From positions 1 through 15,453 of the forward strand of contig JAIXQV010000197.1 in the NCBI GenBank assembly GCA_027485535.1: a stretch of 15,453 nt of DNA, given 5' to 3'. This DNA comes from Oxalobacteraceae bacterium. GTDB taxonomy: Bacteria > Pseudomonadota > Gammaproteobacteria > Burkholderiales > Burkholderiaceae_D. A program made the translations under genes and the position numbers. Below are positions 8,148-15,453 of the stretch, in pieces. The notes under the pieces are model-generated. The model worked only from the letters and a program-made list of their open reading frames with translations. It had not been told where the DNA came from and did no database searches. Every line of letters starts with the position of its first letter. Within the stretch, counting starts at the first letter, position 1.

Positions 8148-9467
8148 TTATCGCGCCTCGAGTAGCGCGTTGATTGCTTCCAGATCAGCTTCCGACAAGG
8201 TGCCAGAGGCTGCTTTCAGTTTTAAGCTGGCGACCAGTGTGTCATAGCGTGCTTTCGCCAGATCACGTCGGGTGGAGTACAGCTGCTGCTGCGCATTCAG
8301 CACATCAATATTGATTCGAACGCCCACCTCATATCCCAGCTTGTTGGCATCTAGTGCGAGCAGGCTCGATCGTTCGGCAGCTTCCAGTGCGCTCACTTGC
8401 GACAAGCCACTCTGCACACCGAGATAAGCGGTGCGCGCACCTTGCGCAGCACTACGTCGTGCAGTGTCTAGATCCGCGCGTGCCTTTTGCTCCAGCGCGA
8501 TAGCTTGCGTCACCTGGCTACTGGTGGCGTAACCGGAAAAAATCGGAATATTCAATTGCACGCCAATACTCGTAATCGAGCTGGACGTTGGGATAGGCCC
8601 AAAGGCACTTTTCGCGTCGGTATAGCTGGCAATTGCATCTACTGTCGGCAGGTGACCGGCGCTAGCCCGACGGATATCGAGTTTCGAGATTTCTGCGACA
8701 AGCCCTTGTGCCACCACGCCGATATTGCCCGACTCGGCATTAGTCACCCACTGCTCGACCGCCGACGGCTCAGGTGCCGACAACTTGACGCCGGGCGTGA
8801 GCCCACGCAAGGCATCTGGCGTTTGGCCAGTAAGTAGGGCGAGCTGATTGCGCTTGACCTCCAGATCATTAAGCGCGGCAATCTCTTGTGCCTTTGCGAG
8901 ATCGAAACGTGCCTGGGCCTCATGCGTGTCCGTGATTGTGGCAGTGCCTACTTCAAAATTACGCTTGGCCGATGCCAGCTGCTCGGCGATAGCGGTTTTC
9001 TGTGCTTGAATGAAGGCGATCGCATCTTGCGCAGCCAGCATGTCAAAGTAAGCCTGAGCGACGCGCAGAGCGAGATCTATTTTGGATTGCTCGAACTGCA
9101 CTTCGCTCGCCGCAACCTGCAGCTTGCTTTGGTCATAAGCAATGAAGCTGCCGAGGTTGTACAAGGGCTGCTTCAGTTGCAGCACGTATTTTTGATCGGT
9201 GTAATCGAGCGAGGTAGGCTGCCGTGTCAAAGGATTGGTTGTATCACCCATGATCTTTGACGCCTGCGCGTTGAATCCTGCCTGCGGTAACAGCGCCGCG
9301 CGTCCTTGCACCTGACGCTCACGACCGGCATCCCGTTGCTGCTTAGCGCTAGCGAACTGGCTGTCATAGACCAGCGCGTCGCGATAAGCTTGCAGCAGAT
9401 CCGAGGCCGAAGCAGCGCTTGATATCAGTGCCACTGAGAGCAGCGCGCTTAATTTTTTCTTACGCAT
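8148..9467 (-). CDS. tolC: TolC-family outer-membrane efflux/secretion channel
   Basis: This is a trimeric channel-tunnel shared by efflux pumps and type I secretion. I chose the ATG at 9467 (439 residues) because it follows AGGAAG at good spacing and starts a clean Sec signal peptide: basic MRKKK, a hydrophobic core, and a probable cut after SAASA. An in-frame ATG at 9530 would add 21 polar residues before the signal. The protein lacks the lipobox Cys, unlike the other channel in the window. The mature start DLLQAYRDALVYDSQFASA and segments such as QPLYNLGSF and NIPIFSGYATSSQV are typical of TolC from proteobacteria, as are two outer-membrane efflux repeats. Placement downstream of a pump lacking its own channel suggests a partnership. 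Confidence 0.95.
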   Translation of the reverse strand: MRKKKLSALLSVALISSAASASDLLQAYRDALVYDSQFASAKQQRDAGRERQVQGRAALLPQAGFNAQASKIMGDTTNPLTRQPTSLDYTDQKYVLQLKQPLYNLGSFIAYDQSKLQVAASEVQFEQSKIDLALRVAQAYFDMLAAQDAIAFIQAQKTAIAEQLASAKRNFEVGTATITDTHEAQARFDLAKAQEIAALNDLEVKRNQLALLTGQTPDALRGLTPGVKLSAPEPSAVEQWVTNAESGNIGVVAQGLVAEISKLDIRRASAGHLPTVDAIASYTDAKSAFGPIPTSSSITSIGVQLNIPIFSGYATSSQVTQAIALEQKARADLDTARRSAAQGARTAYLGVQSGLSQVSALEAAERSSLLALDANKLGYEVGVRINIDVLNAQQQLYSTRRDLAKARYDTLVASLKLKAASGTLSEADLEAINALLEAR

Positions 9468-9483
9468 GCGACTTCCTAGGTTG

Positions 9484-9498
9484 AATGACTCTGTCATT
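9484..9498. repeat. Short perfect inverted repeat in the tolC leader
   Basis: AATGAC and GTCATT are perfect complements around a 3-base centre (TCT), 17 bases before the chosen tolC start. It could be an operator half-site pair or a small mRNA hairpin near the ribosome binding site, or chance. No function is established. Confidence 0.4.
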
Positions 9499-9542
9499 GG
9501 TTGGAGCTGATGATCAGATACACGGGACATTGCTTAATAAGT

Positions 9543-10208
9543 TCATAACCTAAACGACGATGGGCGCTCAGCATTGCGCAGCGGCGTGATATTGGTCTCA
9601 AACAGCTTTTGGGTGTCCCAGGCATCTTCAGCGGTACGCGTCACCAAGCAAGCCGACATGACCGGTGCTTCACCAACTACGGCAATAATTCGACCGCCGA
9701 TCTTCACTTGGCTCAGCAGCGTGGCCGGTAGTGTAGGTACGGAGCCGGACAAGAGGATCACATCGTAAGGCACCGACAGCGCGCCATGTCCTGGCCAGCC
9801 ACGTGCGCCATCGCCTAATTCGACGGTCACGTTCTCGATGCCGTAGGCGCGCAAATTGTTTTGCGCGAGGGTTTTCAACTCAGGATCAATTTCAACCGTT
9901 ACTACATGTCGCGCATGGCGTGCCAGCAGGGCCGCCATGTAGCCAGAGCCTGCGCCGATCTCCACCACCAACTCATCATCCTGCAGCGCCGCTTCTTGCA
10001 GAAGGCGCGCCTCGAGTTTTGGTGACAGCATCTGCTGGCCGTGCGGTAGTGGGATCTCGGTATCAACGAAAGCAAGACTTTGATACGCCGCAGGTACGAA
10101 GGCTTCACGGCGCACATCGACCAAAGTCTGCAGCACGTTCTGATCCAACACGTCCCAGGTGCGGATCTGCTGCTCGATCATGTTGTGACGGGCTTGTTCG
10201 AGTTTCAT
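9543..10208 (-). CDS. Protein-L-isoaspartate O-methyltransferase-like SAM-dependent enzyme
   Basis: This class-I methyltransferase of the Pcm family (221 residues from the ATG at 10208) matches Pcm over its length. The family repairs isoaspartyl residues in aged proteins in the cytoplasm. SAM motif I is VVEIGAGSGYM (81-91), followed by VTVEIDPE (103-110), GDGARGW (132-138) and GGRIIAVVGE (171-180). Two signatures differ: the TIS segment of Pcm is here GQQMLSP (58-63 region), and the usual VTAAPPEIP region is LLSGSVPTLP. A longer frame exists upstream to 10358 but overlaps the pump gene, and its added residues do not fit the family, so I chose the ATG at 10208. It lies between an RND pump and tolC on the same strand. 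Isoaspartyl repair activity is likely but not assured. Confidence 0.85.
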   Translation of the reverse strand: MKLEQARHNMIEQQIRTWDVLDQNVLQTLVDVRREAFVPAAYQSLAFVDTEIPLPHGQQMLSPKLEARLLQEAALQDDELVVEIGAGSGYMAALLARHARHVVTVEIDPELKTLAQNNLRAYGIENVTVELGDGARGWPGHGALSVPYDVILLSGSVPTLPATLLSQVKIGGRIIAVVGEAPVMSACLVTRTAEDAWDTQKLFETNITPLRNAERPSSFRL

Positions 10209-10245
10209 AGTGTGGTTAATCAGAGCCAAAAAATGTCGGATTTTA

Positions 10246-13200
10246 TCAAACGGAGTTATTGTTTCTGGGTGCAGTACCGATTGTTGATGCACTATCTCCG
10301 CCGGAGGAATGGGTTGCGGGTGGGCCAAAGCGTTTGCGTGCCCACACTGCGAAATCATCGAGCCAGGTATAGATCACCGGTACCACGACCAGGGTCAGAA
10401 TCGATGAGGTAATAATCCCACCGATCACTGCCTGACCCATGGGCGCGCGTTGTTCCGAGCCTTCGGCAAGGCCAAGCGCGAGCGGCACCATGCCGAATAC
10501 CATTGCCAGCGTTGTCATCAAGATTGGTCGTAGGCGTACTCGCGCTGCCTCCAGCAAGGCCGCACCGCGCTCCATGCCCAAGCCGCGCGCATGGTTAGCG
10601 AAATCTACCAGCAGAATCGCATTCTTGGTGACCAGACCCATCAGCATGACGAAGCCAATAATCGAGAACAGATTCAGCGTCGAGCGGAAAAACATCAGCG
10701 ACAAGAACACACCAATCAGGGTCAGCGGCAGCGCCGACATGATGGCAATCGGCTGCAAGAAACTACCAAACTGCGAGGCAAGAATCATATAAATAAAAAT
10801 AATCGCCAGTAGCAGCGCCTGCACCGCATAGCCAAATGACTCCGCCATATTCTTGCTGGCGCCGCCCACCTGAAACCGATAGCCCGGCGAGAATTGCATC
10901 TGCTCTAGCGTCGTTTTAATTTCAGCGCTGACCTGTCCGGCGGAGCGTCCGACCACGTTGGCGGATAGTTCGACCTCACGGTTCAGATCACGGCGATTGA
11001 TCTGGTTCGCTCCCGTTGCCGGTGTGATATCCGCGACCTGCCGTAGCGGCACCATCTTTGGAGAGCCATCACTGTTCATCTGCGTGCTGGCCAGCATCAG
11101 TCGAGATAAATCAGCGATGTTGGTGCGGTCGCTCGGTGGCAAGCGCACATAGACATCGTAGTTCTCGTCATTCGGTGCGCGCCAGCTGGTCGTGATCTCG
11201 CCGCCCAGCAAGGGGCGGAGCGTTCCACCAATCTGCGCCACGCCCACACCCAATTCGCCGGCCAGCTCGCGGCGGGGTTCTACCCAGATGGTGGGCTTGC
11301 CGGGTTTCAGGCTGGTCTCGAGATCAACCACGCCGGGAATCGCGCGAATACGCGCGGTTGCTTCTTCCGACAATTTACCAAGCTGCTTCAGATCAGGGCC
11401 CAGTAGCGAGAGACGAATCTGCTTATTGTCACCGCCAACACCATCCAAAGCGCCGACATGCGTCACCGTGATGCCGGGTATGCCTGCCAGCTTGTCACGC
11501 AGTGGCTGATTCAATTCCTTAGTGCTGCGCTTGCGCTCCGCGCGCGGTACCAGCCGTGCATACACGGTCGCATAGTTCTTACCCTGCGCAGTACCGGTGT
11601 TGATGGTGGTGTACAGATCGCGTACTTCCGGTAGCCCACGTAGCGCCGCCTCGACCTGGCGCGATTTGCTTTCAGTGAACTCCAACGAAGAACCCACCGG
11701 TGTGTAGAAGATCACGCCAGTTTCTGAGTAATCGGCCTGCGGCACGAATTCAGTGCCGATTAGCCCAGCGGCTGGAATCAGGAAACCACCGAAAAAGGTG
11801 GCGACAGCCAGCACCAGCGTGGCAATGCGGTGTCGTAGCGACCACTGCAAGGCGTGCTGATACTGATCGGAGAACCAGTTCACCAAGCGCTCGAATTGAT
11901 TTAACACGCGACCAATGGTGTTGGCATACCAGCCGCGCTGCGCATGCTCGCCGCGTGCCTCGGGATCGTGCCACACCGAGGACAGCATCGGATCCAGAGT
12001 GAACGAGACAAACATCGAGATCAGGACCGCTGCCGCGACTGTCACGCCGAACTGATGGAAGAAGCGCCCGATGATGCCGCCCATAAAACCGACCGGCAGA
12101 AAAACCGCAACGATCGACAGCGTCGTGGCCAGTACGGCCAGTCCGATTTCTGCGGTGCCTTCCAGCGCGGCTTCGCGCGCACCTTTGTAACGACCATTCA
12201 CCCGCATGCCGGCGTGACGCACGATGTTTTCGCGCACCACAATCGCGTCATCAATCAGCAGACCAACACACAGTGATAGCGCCATCAGCGTGATCATGTT
12301 GATCGTAAAACCAAACATGTCCATGAACAGGAAGGTACCGATCAGCGATACCGGCAGCGTGAGTCCGGTAATGACAGTTGAGCGCCACGAATTCAGGAAC
12401 AGGAACACAATCAGGATGGTCAGCAAGGCACCCTCGATCAGCGTGCGTCGAACGTTTTCGACACCGACCCGAATCTGACGCGAGCCATCTTTCACCATCT
12501 CGAGTTTCATGCCCGGGTGTAGCTGATCCAGTGTGGCCTGCAGCTCGGCCATGGATTTTTTCAGGTTGTCGACCACATCAATCGTGTTCTGACCCTGCGC
12601 TTTGAGAATATCCAGCGCGAGAATACGTTGGCCGTTATAGCGCGCCAGGTTTTCCTGTTCATGCTGGCTATCGACAACCGACGCAACTTGTCCCAGCAAA
12701 ATTGATTGACCACCACGACGGGCGACCACCACGCGTTCAAAATCTTCCGGCCGCTTGATCCTGCCTTGTACTTGCACCATCTGTTCGTTGGTCGAGGTGC
12801 GGACTGAACCAGCAGGTAACTCCTGATTCTCGCTGCGAACGGCCTGCATCACTTGGTCGACACTGATACCTAGCGCTTCCATAGCAGCAGGTTTCAGGTA
12901 GATCTGAATCTCGCGCTTGACCCCACCCACTAGCGTCACCGAGCCGACGCCGCGCACATTCTCGAGCCGTTTCTTGACCAGTTCGTCGGCGACGCTGGTC
13001 AGTTCACGCATGCTGTAGTTGCCCTTGTCCGGCACATTACTCACCGCCAGCGAAAAAATCGGACGGTCAGCCGGGTCGTAGCGTGTCACACGCGGCTCTT
13101 TAACTTCTTTGCGGAAAGCCGCTTTGATGATGGCGACTTTCTCGCGTACATCCTGTGCAGCTTGTGCCGGATCGATCGTGAGTTTGAACTCGATAATCAC

Positions 13201-13470
13201 GACCGACAGGCCTTCGTAAGAGCGTGAAGTCAGTGAATTGATACCGTTGATCGTGTTGACTGCTTCTTCCACCTTGCGAGTAACATCCGACTCGACCGTC
13301 TCCGGTGCAGCGCCCGGATACTCGGCCTGCACCACCACCACCGGGAAGGTGACATCCGGGAATTGATCAACCCGCAGCCGCTGATAAGAAAACAGTCCCA
13401 GCACGACGAAGGCGAGCATCATCATCGTTGCTAGGACGGGGTTGCCGATGCTGATTCGCGTAAACCACAT
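10246..13470 (-). CDS. RND efflux transporter, HAE1-like (second pump)
   Basis: This is an inner-membrane RND pump of 1074 residues beginning MWFTRISIGNPVLATMMML. It is clearly a separate lineage from the AcrB/MexB-type pump in the window, closer to single-subunit pumps of tetR-adaptor-pump loci. TM4 carries Asp407-Asp408 in GLLIDDAIVVRENIVRH, TM10 carries Lys949 in GLVTKNAILLVDF, and RLRPILMT (979-986) follows, so the proton-relay set appears complete. Two periplasmic loops (about 30-340 and 560-880) fit the fold. The tail after residue 1050 is Ser/Asn-rich and probably cytosolic. The start is 20 bases after the adaptor stop without an obvious Shine-Dalgarno. Substrates are unknown; drug or solvent export is more likely than metal, as the metal-specific CzcA-type signature is not evident. 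Confidence 0.95.
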   Translation of the reverse strand: MWFTRISIGNPVLATMMMLAFVVLGLFSYQRLRVDQFPDVTFPVVVVQAEYPGAAPETVESDVTRKVEEAVNTINGINSLTSRSYEGLSVVIIEFKLTIDPAQAAQDVREKVAIIKAAFRKEVKEPRVTRYDPADRPIFSLAVSNVPDKGNYSMRELTSVADELVKKRLENVRGVGSVTLVGGVKREIQIYLKPAAMEALGISVDQVMQAVRSENQELPAGSVRTSTNEQMVQVQGRIKRPEDFERVVVARRGGQSILLGQVASVVDSQHEQENLARYNGQRILALDILKAQGQNTIDVVDNLKKSMAELQATLDQLHPGMKLEMVKDGSRQIRVGVENVRRTLIEGALLTILIVFLFLNSWRSTVITGLTLPVSLIGTFLFMDMFGFTINMITLMALSLCVGLLIDDAIVVRENIVRHAGMRVNGRYKGAREAALEGTAEIGLAVLATTLSIVAVFLPVGFMGGIIGRFFHQFGVTVAAAVLISMFVSFTLDPMLSSVWHDPEARGEHAQRGWYANTIGRVLNQFERLVNWFSDQYQHALQWSLRHRIATLVLAVATFFGGFLIPAAGLIGTEFVPQADYSETGVIFYTPVGSSLEFTESKSRQVEAALRGLPEVRDLYTTINTGTAQGKNYATVYARLVPRAERKRSTKELNQPLRDKLAGIPGITVTHVGALDGVGGDNKQIRLSLLGPDLKQLGKLSEEATARIRAIPGVVDLETSLKPGKPTIWVEPRRELAGELGVGVAQIGGTLRPLLGGEITTSWRAPNDENYDVYVRLPPSDRTNIADLSRLMLASTQMNSDGSPKMVPLRQVADITPATGANQINRRDLNREVELSANVVGRSAGQVSAEIKTTLEQMQFSPGYRFQVGGASKNMAESFGYAVQALLLAIIFIYMILASQFGSFLQPIAIMSALPLTLIGVFLSLMFFRSTLNLFSIIGFVMLMGLVTKNAILLVDFANHARGLGMERGAALLEAARVRLRPILMTTLAMVFGMVPLALGLAEGSEQRAPMGQAVIGGIITSSILTLVVVPVIYTWLDDFAVWARKRFGPPATHSSGGDSASTIGTAPRNNNSV

Positions 13471-13490
13471 GGTCGTTAGGCTCGGTCGCG

Positions 13491-14636
13491 TTAGCGCTTA
13501 GTTGTTACGTTGACGCGCACAGGTGTACCCGGCGTGAGATTGCCCATATCGGTGCGAATCACTTGCGCACCGAATTCCAACCCGCTGGTGATTTCAATAT
13601 GGTGGTCGTCGCCCACTAAGCCAGTGCTGCCGAGTGTGACGGGCAGGCGCTCGATTTTGTTATTGACGATGGCGAACACGAAGCTGCCGCCATTCACTTT
13701 GCGCACGGCGCTTTGCGGCAGCGCTACTACGCCCGCTTTGCTACTCAGGAGTAATCGTCCGTCGGCAAACATACCGACCCGAAGGAGATTTTGCGGGTTG
13801 GCGACCTGTACATACACCGATATCGAGCGGGATCCGGCCTGCGTCGCCGGGTTAATACGAACCACCTTGCCATCAAACCGTTGCGAAAGACCCTCTATCC
13901 GAAGCTCGACTTTTTGTCCGATGGCGGCTTTCGAGATCTCGCTGCTGGGCACGGCAGCTTCCAGTTCAAGCTGTTGCAAGTTGACGATTTCAAGCAGACG
14001 ACTATCCGTCGCTACCTTCTCGCCCGGCTGTACATGTCGCACGGATACCAGCCCGGAGATCGGCGCCCGGCTGACAGTGTCGTTAAGTGATTTCAGCACG
14101 ATATCCAGCGCCCCTTGTGCTGAATCGACACTGGCTTTGGCGGCAGCATATTGGCTGGCCGAGTTGTCGAATGCATTCTTCGAGATAAAGCCCTTTTCGA
14201 CTAGCGCGAGATTATTGTCGCGTGCCTTGGTCGCGATCTCCATTTGCGCGCGTGCATTGTTCAGATTGCCGCGCGCTTGCGCAACGCGCGCCTCATACTC
14301 GCTGGTATCCAGCTTCACCAGGACTTGCCCCGCTTTCACCGACTCGCCCTCGCGCACCATCACCGCACGTACTTCAGCCGCCACCTTCGCCTTCACCGTT
14401 ACCTGATCAACCGCACGCAGTGTGCCCGTCAGCTGCATCACCTGTCGCAGCTCAGCCGGCTCGATGGTCACGACTTCGCTAGCCAAGAACTCCATCGCTG
14501 TTGGTGCGCTTGTTTTTGCCGCAGCAGGCGACGCCGGCGCAGGATTTGCAGGTGCCTTAGCGTTGAACCAAAAACGAGCGCCAACTACCGCTACCACGAG
14601 GAGAACGATGAGGATGACGATATTTCGTATACGCAT
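13491..14636 (-). CDS. Periplasmic adaptor (membrane fusion protein) of the second RND pump
   Basis: This is a 381-residue adaptor linking the downstream RND transporter to an outer-membrane channel. Unlike the lipoprotein adaptor elsewhere in the window it is held by an N-terminal membrane helix (about residues 5-23), followed by a Pro/Ala-rich linker. Lipoyl halves are VKAKVAAEVRAVMVREGESV (81-100) and VSRAPISGLVSVRHVQPGEKV (188-208 region, residues partly listed), with a short Ala-rich coiled coil between (about 115-185), then beta-barrel and membrane-proximal domains. The ATG lies 14 bases after the TetR stop and 20 bases separate its stop from the transporter, indicating one operon. A Shine-Dalgarno is not seen. 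Confidence 0.94.
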   Translation of the reverse strand: MRIRNIVILIVLLVVAVVGARFWFNAKAPANPAPASPAAAKTSAPTAMEFLASEVVTIEPAELRQVMQLTGTLRAVDQVTVKAKVAAEVRAVMVREGESVKAGQVLVKLDTSEYEARVAQARGNLNNARAQMEIATKARDNNLALVEKGFISKNAFDNSASQYAAAKASVDSAQGALDIVLKSLNDTVSRAPISGLVSVRHVQPGEKVATDSRLLEIVNLQQLELEAAVPSSEISKAAIGQKVELRIEGLSQRFDGKVVRINPATQAGSRSISVYVQVANPQNLLRVGMFADGRLLLSSKAGVVALPQSAVRKVNGGSFVFAIVNNKIERLPVTLGSTGLVGDDHHIEITSGLEFGAQVIRTDMGNLTPGTPVRVNVTTKR

Positions 14637-14644
14637 GTGGATAA
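14636..14644 (-). other. Sequence identical to a consensus DnaA box
   Basis: The minus strand reads TTATCCACA, a perfect match to the DnaA-binding consensus, ending on the first base of the adaptor start codon. A single 9-mer can occur by chance and no cluster is seen nearby, so it is noted only as a candidate site that might link transcription to DnaA. Confidence 0.3.
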
Positions 14645-14650
14645 GTATAG

Positions 14651-15307
14651 TTAGGTAGAGCGACCGCTCTGTGTCTCAAAACCGCGCGTCAAAAGATCAA
14701 CCATACAGTCAAGGAACGCGTCAGGGTCGATCGGGTCCAGATGGCAGGCGTGTAACGAGTGACGCCACATGGTCAGCATCAGCATCGGCGCAATAATCAC
14801 GCGGGTAGCCATCGCGGTGTCGACTGCTCGGAACTCGTCAAGCGCGGCACCGCGCTCGATAATGCGCGCTAGCAGCGCCCCACCACGTGACACCACTTCT
14901 TCATGGTAAAACCGGGCCACATCCGGAAAATTGCCCGACTCGGCCATCATCAGTTTTGAGATGCCCGACAGTTTGGTGGCGCCGATACGCTGCCACCAGC
15001 CATCAATACATTGGCGCAGCAAGTCACTACTGTGACCTTCGAAGTTGTTGATCAATTCTTCGGCATCGGCCAGCGGCGGGACCATGTTCTCTCGCACCAC
15101 CGCCTTGAATAGCTCTTCTTTATTCTCGAAGTACAGGTACAGCGTGCCCTTCGACACACCCGCACGCGCCGCCACTTCATCCAGCCGCGTCGCCGCGTAG
15201 CCGCGCTCCACAAACAGATCCAGTGCCGCCGCGAGCAGCTCCTGAGGGCGTGCATCTTTGCGGCGTTCCCAGCGGGGTTTGCTGCGGGCTTCAATCAGGG
15301 TGGGCAT
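14651..15307 (-). CDS. TetR-family transcriptional repressor of the efflux operon
   Basis: This 218-residue regulator has an N-terminal DNA-binding helix-turn-helix (about residues 22-70). It includes AALDLFVERGYAATRLDEVA, then RAGVSKGTLYLYF and NKEELFKAVV, the hallmark of TetR/AcrR proteins. The ligand-binding C-terminal half is less conserved and predicts no ligand. I chose the ATG at 15307; the TTG at 15343 would place the start inside the promoter -10 element. It is the first gene of tetR-adaptor-pump and is co-directional, so it probably autorepresses its whole operon and is relieved by pump substrates. The ligand is unknown. Confidence 0.93.
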   Translation of the reverse strand: MPTLIEARSKPRWERRKDARPQELLAAALDLFVERGYAATRLDEVAARAGVSKGTLYLYFENKEELFKAVVRENMVPPLADAEELINNFEGHSSDLLRQCIDGWWQRIGATKLSGISKLMMAESGNFPDVARFYHEEVVSRGGALLARIIERGAALDEFRAVDTAMATRVIIAPMLMLTMWRHSLHACHLDPIDPDAFLDCMVDLLTRGFETQSGRST

Positions 15308-15341
15308 GAGGGCGCGACGCGTTACTAACCGGGGGGTCAGC

Positions 15342-15371
15342 AATATAGGCCGGGCAGTGAAATAACGTCAA
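15342..15371 (-). promoter_or_regulatory. Candidate sigma70 promoter for the tetR-adaptor-pump operon
   Basis: On the minus strand TTGACG (15371-15366, five of six consensus bases) and TATATT (15347-15342, five of six) are separated by 18 bases, upstream of the TetR start. The expected transcription start is near 15335, giving a leader of about 27 bases. An alternative reading exists, because a short 24-codon minus frame crosses the same bases. Confidence 0.55.
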
Positions 15372-15385
15372 GCAATTCAGCCCGG
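15350..15385. promoter_or_regulatory. Inverted repeat bracketing the -35 element, possible operator
   Basis: CCGGGC (15350-15355) and GCCCGG (15380-15385) are perfect complements 24 bases apart, with TGAA and TTCA continuing the match inward after a 2-base offset on one side. The pair surrounds the -35 element and sits in the promoter spacer, where a TetR-type repressor could act. Spacing is wider than usual for a single TetR operator. Binding is inferred only from position. Confidence 0.35.
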
Positions 15386-15453
15386 ATCTCAGGGAAGAAC
15401 TTCAAAAACACTAGGAAACCGCTTGCGGCGCAAGGTTACCAAGTCCCCGATGA

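Noticed and set aside
10209..10358. N-terminal extension of the methyltransferase
   Set aside because: It would overlap the end of the RND pump gene by about 110 bases and adds residues not seen in the Pcm family; ATG at 10208 starts where Pcm-like proteins start.
13510..14406. 298-codon plus-strand frame
   Set aside because: Antisense to the adaptor gene over its whole length, Ser/Arg/Thr-rich as expected for shadow frames, no recognisable domain.
1..15453. CRISPR arrays, tRNA or rRNA genes, insertion sequences, transposases
   Set aside because: I looked for regularly spaced repeats, tRNA-like cloverleaf ends, rRNA segments and transposase motifs and saw none.

Overview
The window reads like chromosomal DNA of a Gram-negative betaproteobacterium, most likely Burkholderiales (Oxalobacteraceae-like). 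This is inferred from moderately GC-rich DNA, lipopolysaccharide genes, outer-membrane channels and RND pumps, and from a methyltransferase/TolC/WaaA neighbourhood that I associate with Burkholderiales. No search was run, so the taxon is an inference.

Left part, plus strand: the 3' two fifths of a phosphomannomutase/phosphoglucomutase gene (1-630) is followed after 6 bases by waaA (637-1920), the Kdo transferase of lipid A assembly. Both serve cell-envelope polysaccharide synthesis. Between waaA and the leftward genes lies a 305-base AT-rich spacer. It holds a canonical intrinsic terminator for the leftward transcript and short, broken reading frames of unknown meaning.

Everything from 2226 to the right edge is on the minus strand. 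Read in the direction of transcription: a TetR-family repressor (15307-14651), a membrane-anchored periplasmic adaptor (14636-13491), an RND inner-membrane pump (13470-10246), a protein-isoaspartate-methyltransferase-like enzyme (10208-9543), a TolC-family outer-membrane channel (9467-8148), and then a second complete tripartite pump of MexAB-OprM/AcrAB type. That second pump consists of a lipoprotein adaptor (8051-6780), an RND transporter (6767-3621) and a lipoprotein outer-membrane factor (3620-2226). Spacings of 0-37 bases inside the modules suggest operons. A promoter-like sequence with a partly palindromic element lies just upstream of the TetR gene.

How they work together: the window encodes two RND efflux pumps and two outer-membrane channels. 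The TetR-controlled pump has no channel gene directly attached, so the nearby TolC is its obvious candidate partner. The MexAB-OprM-like pump has its own channel. Together with the WaaA and phosphomannomutase region this is an envelope and drug-resistance island of mostly familiar parts. I did not find a convincing new system. The points most worth a second look are the atypical active-site motif of the methyltransferase, the AT-rich spacer or long 3' UTR before the terminator, the hairpin ahead of the second pump, and the regulatory region of the TetR operon.
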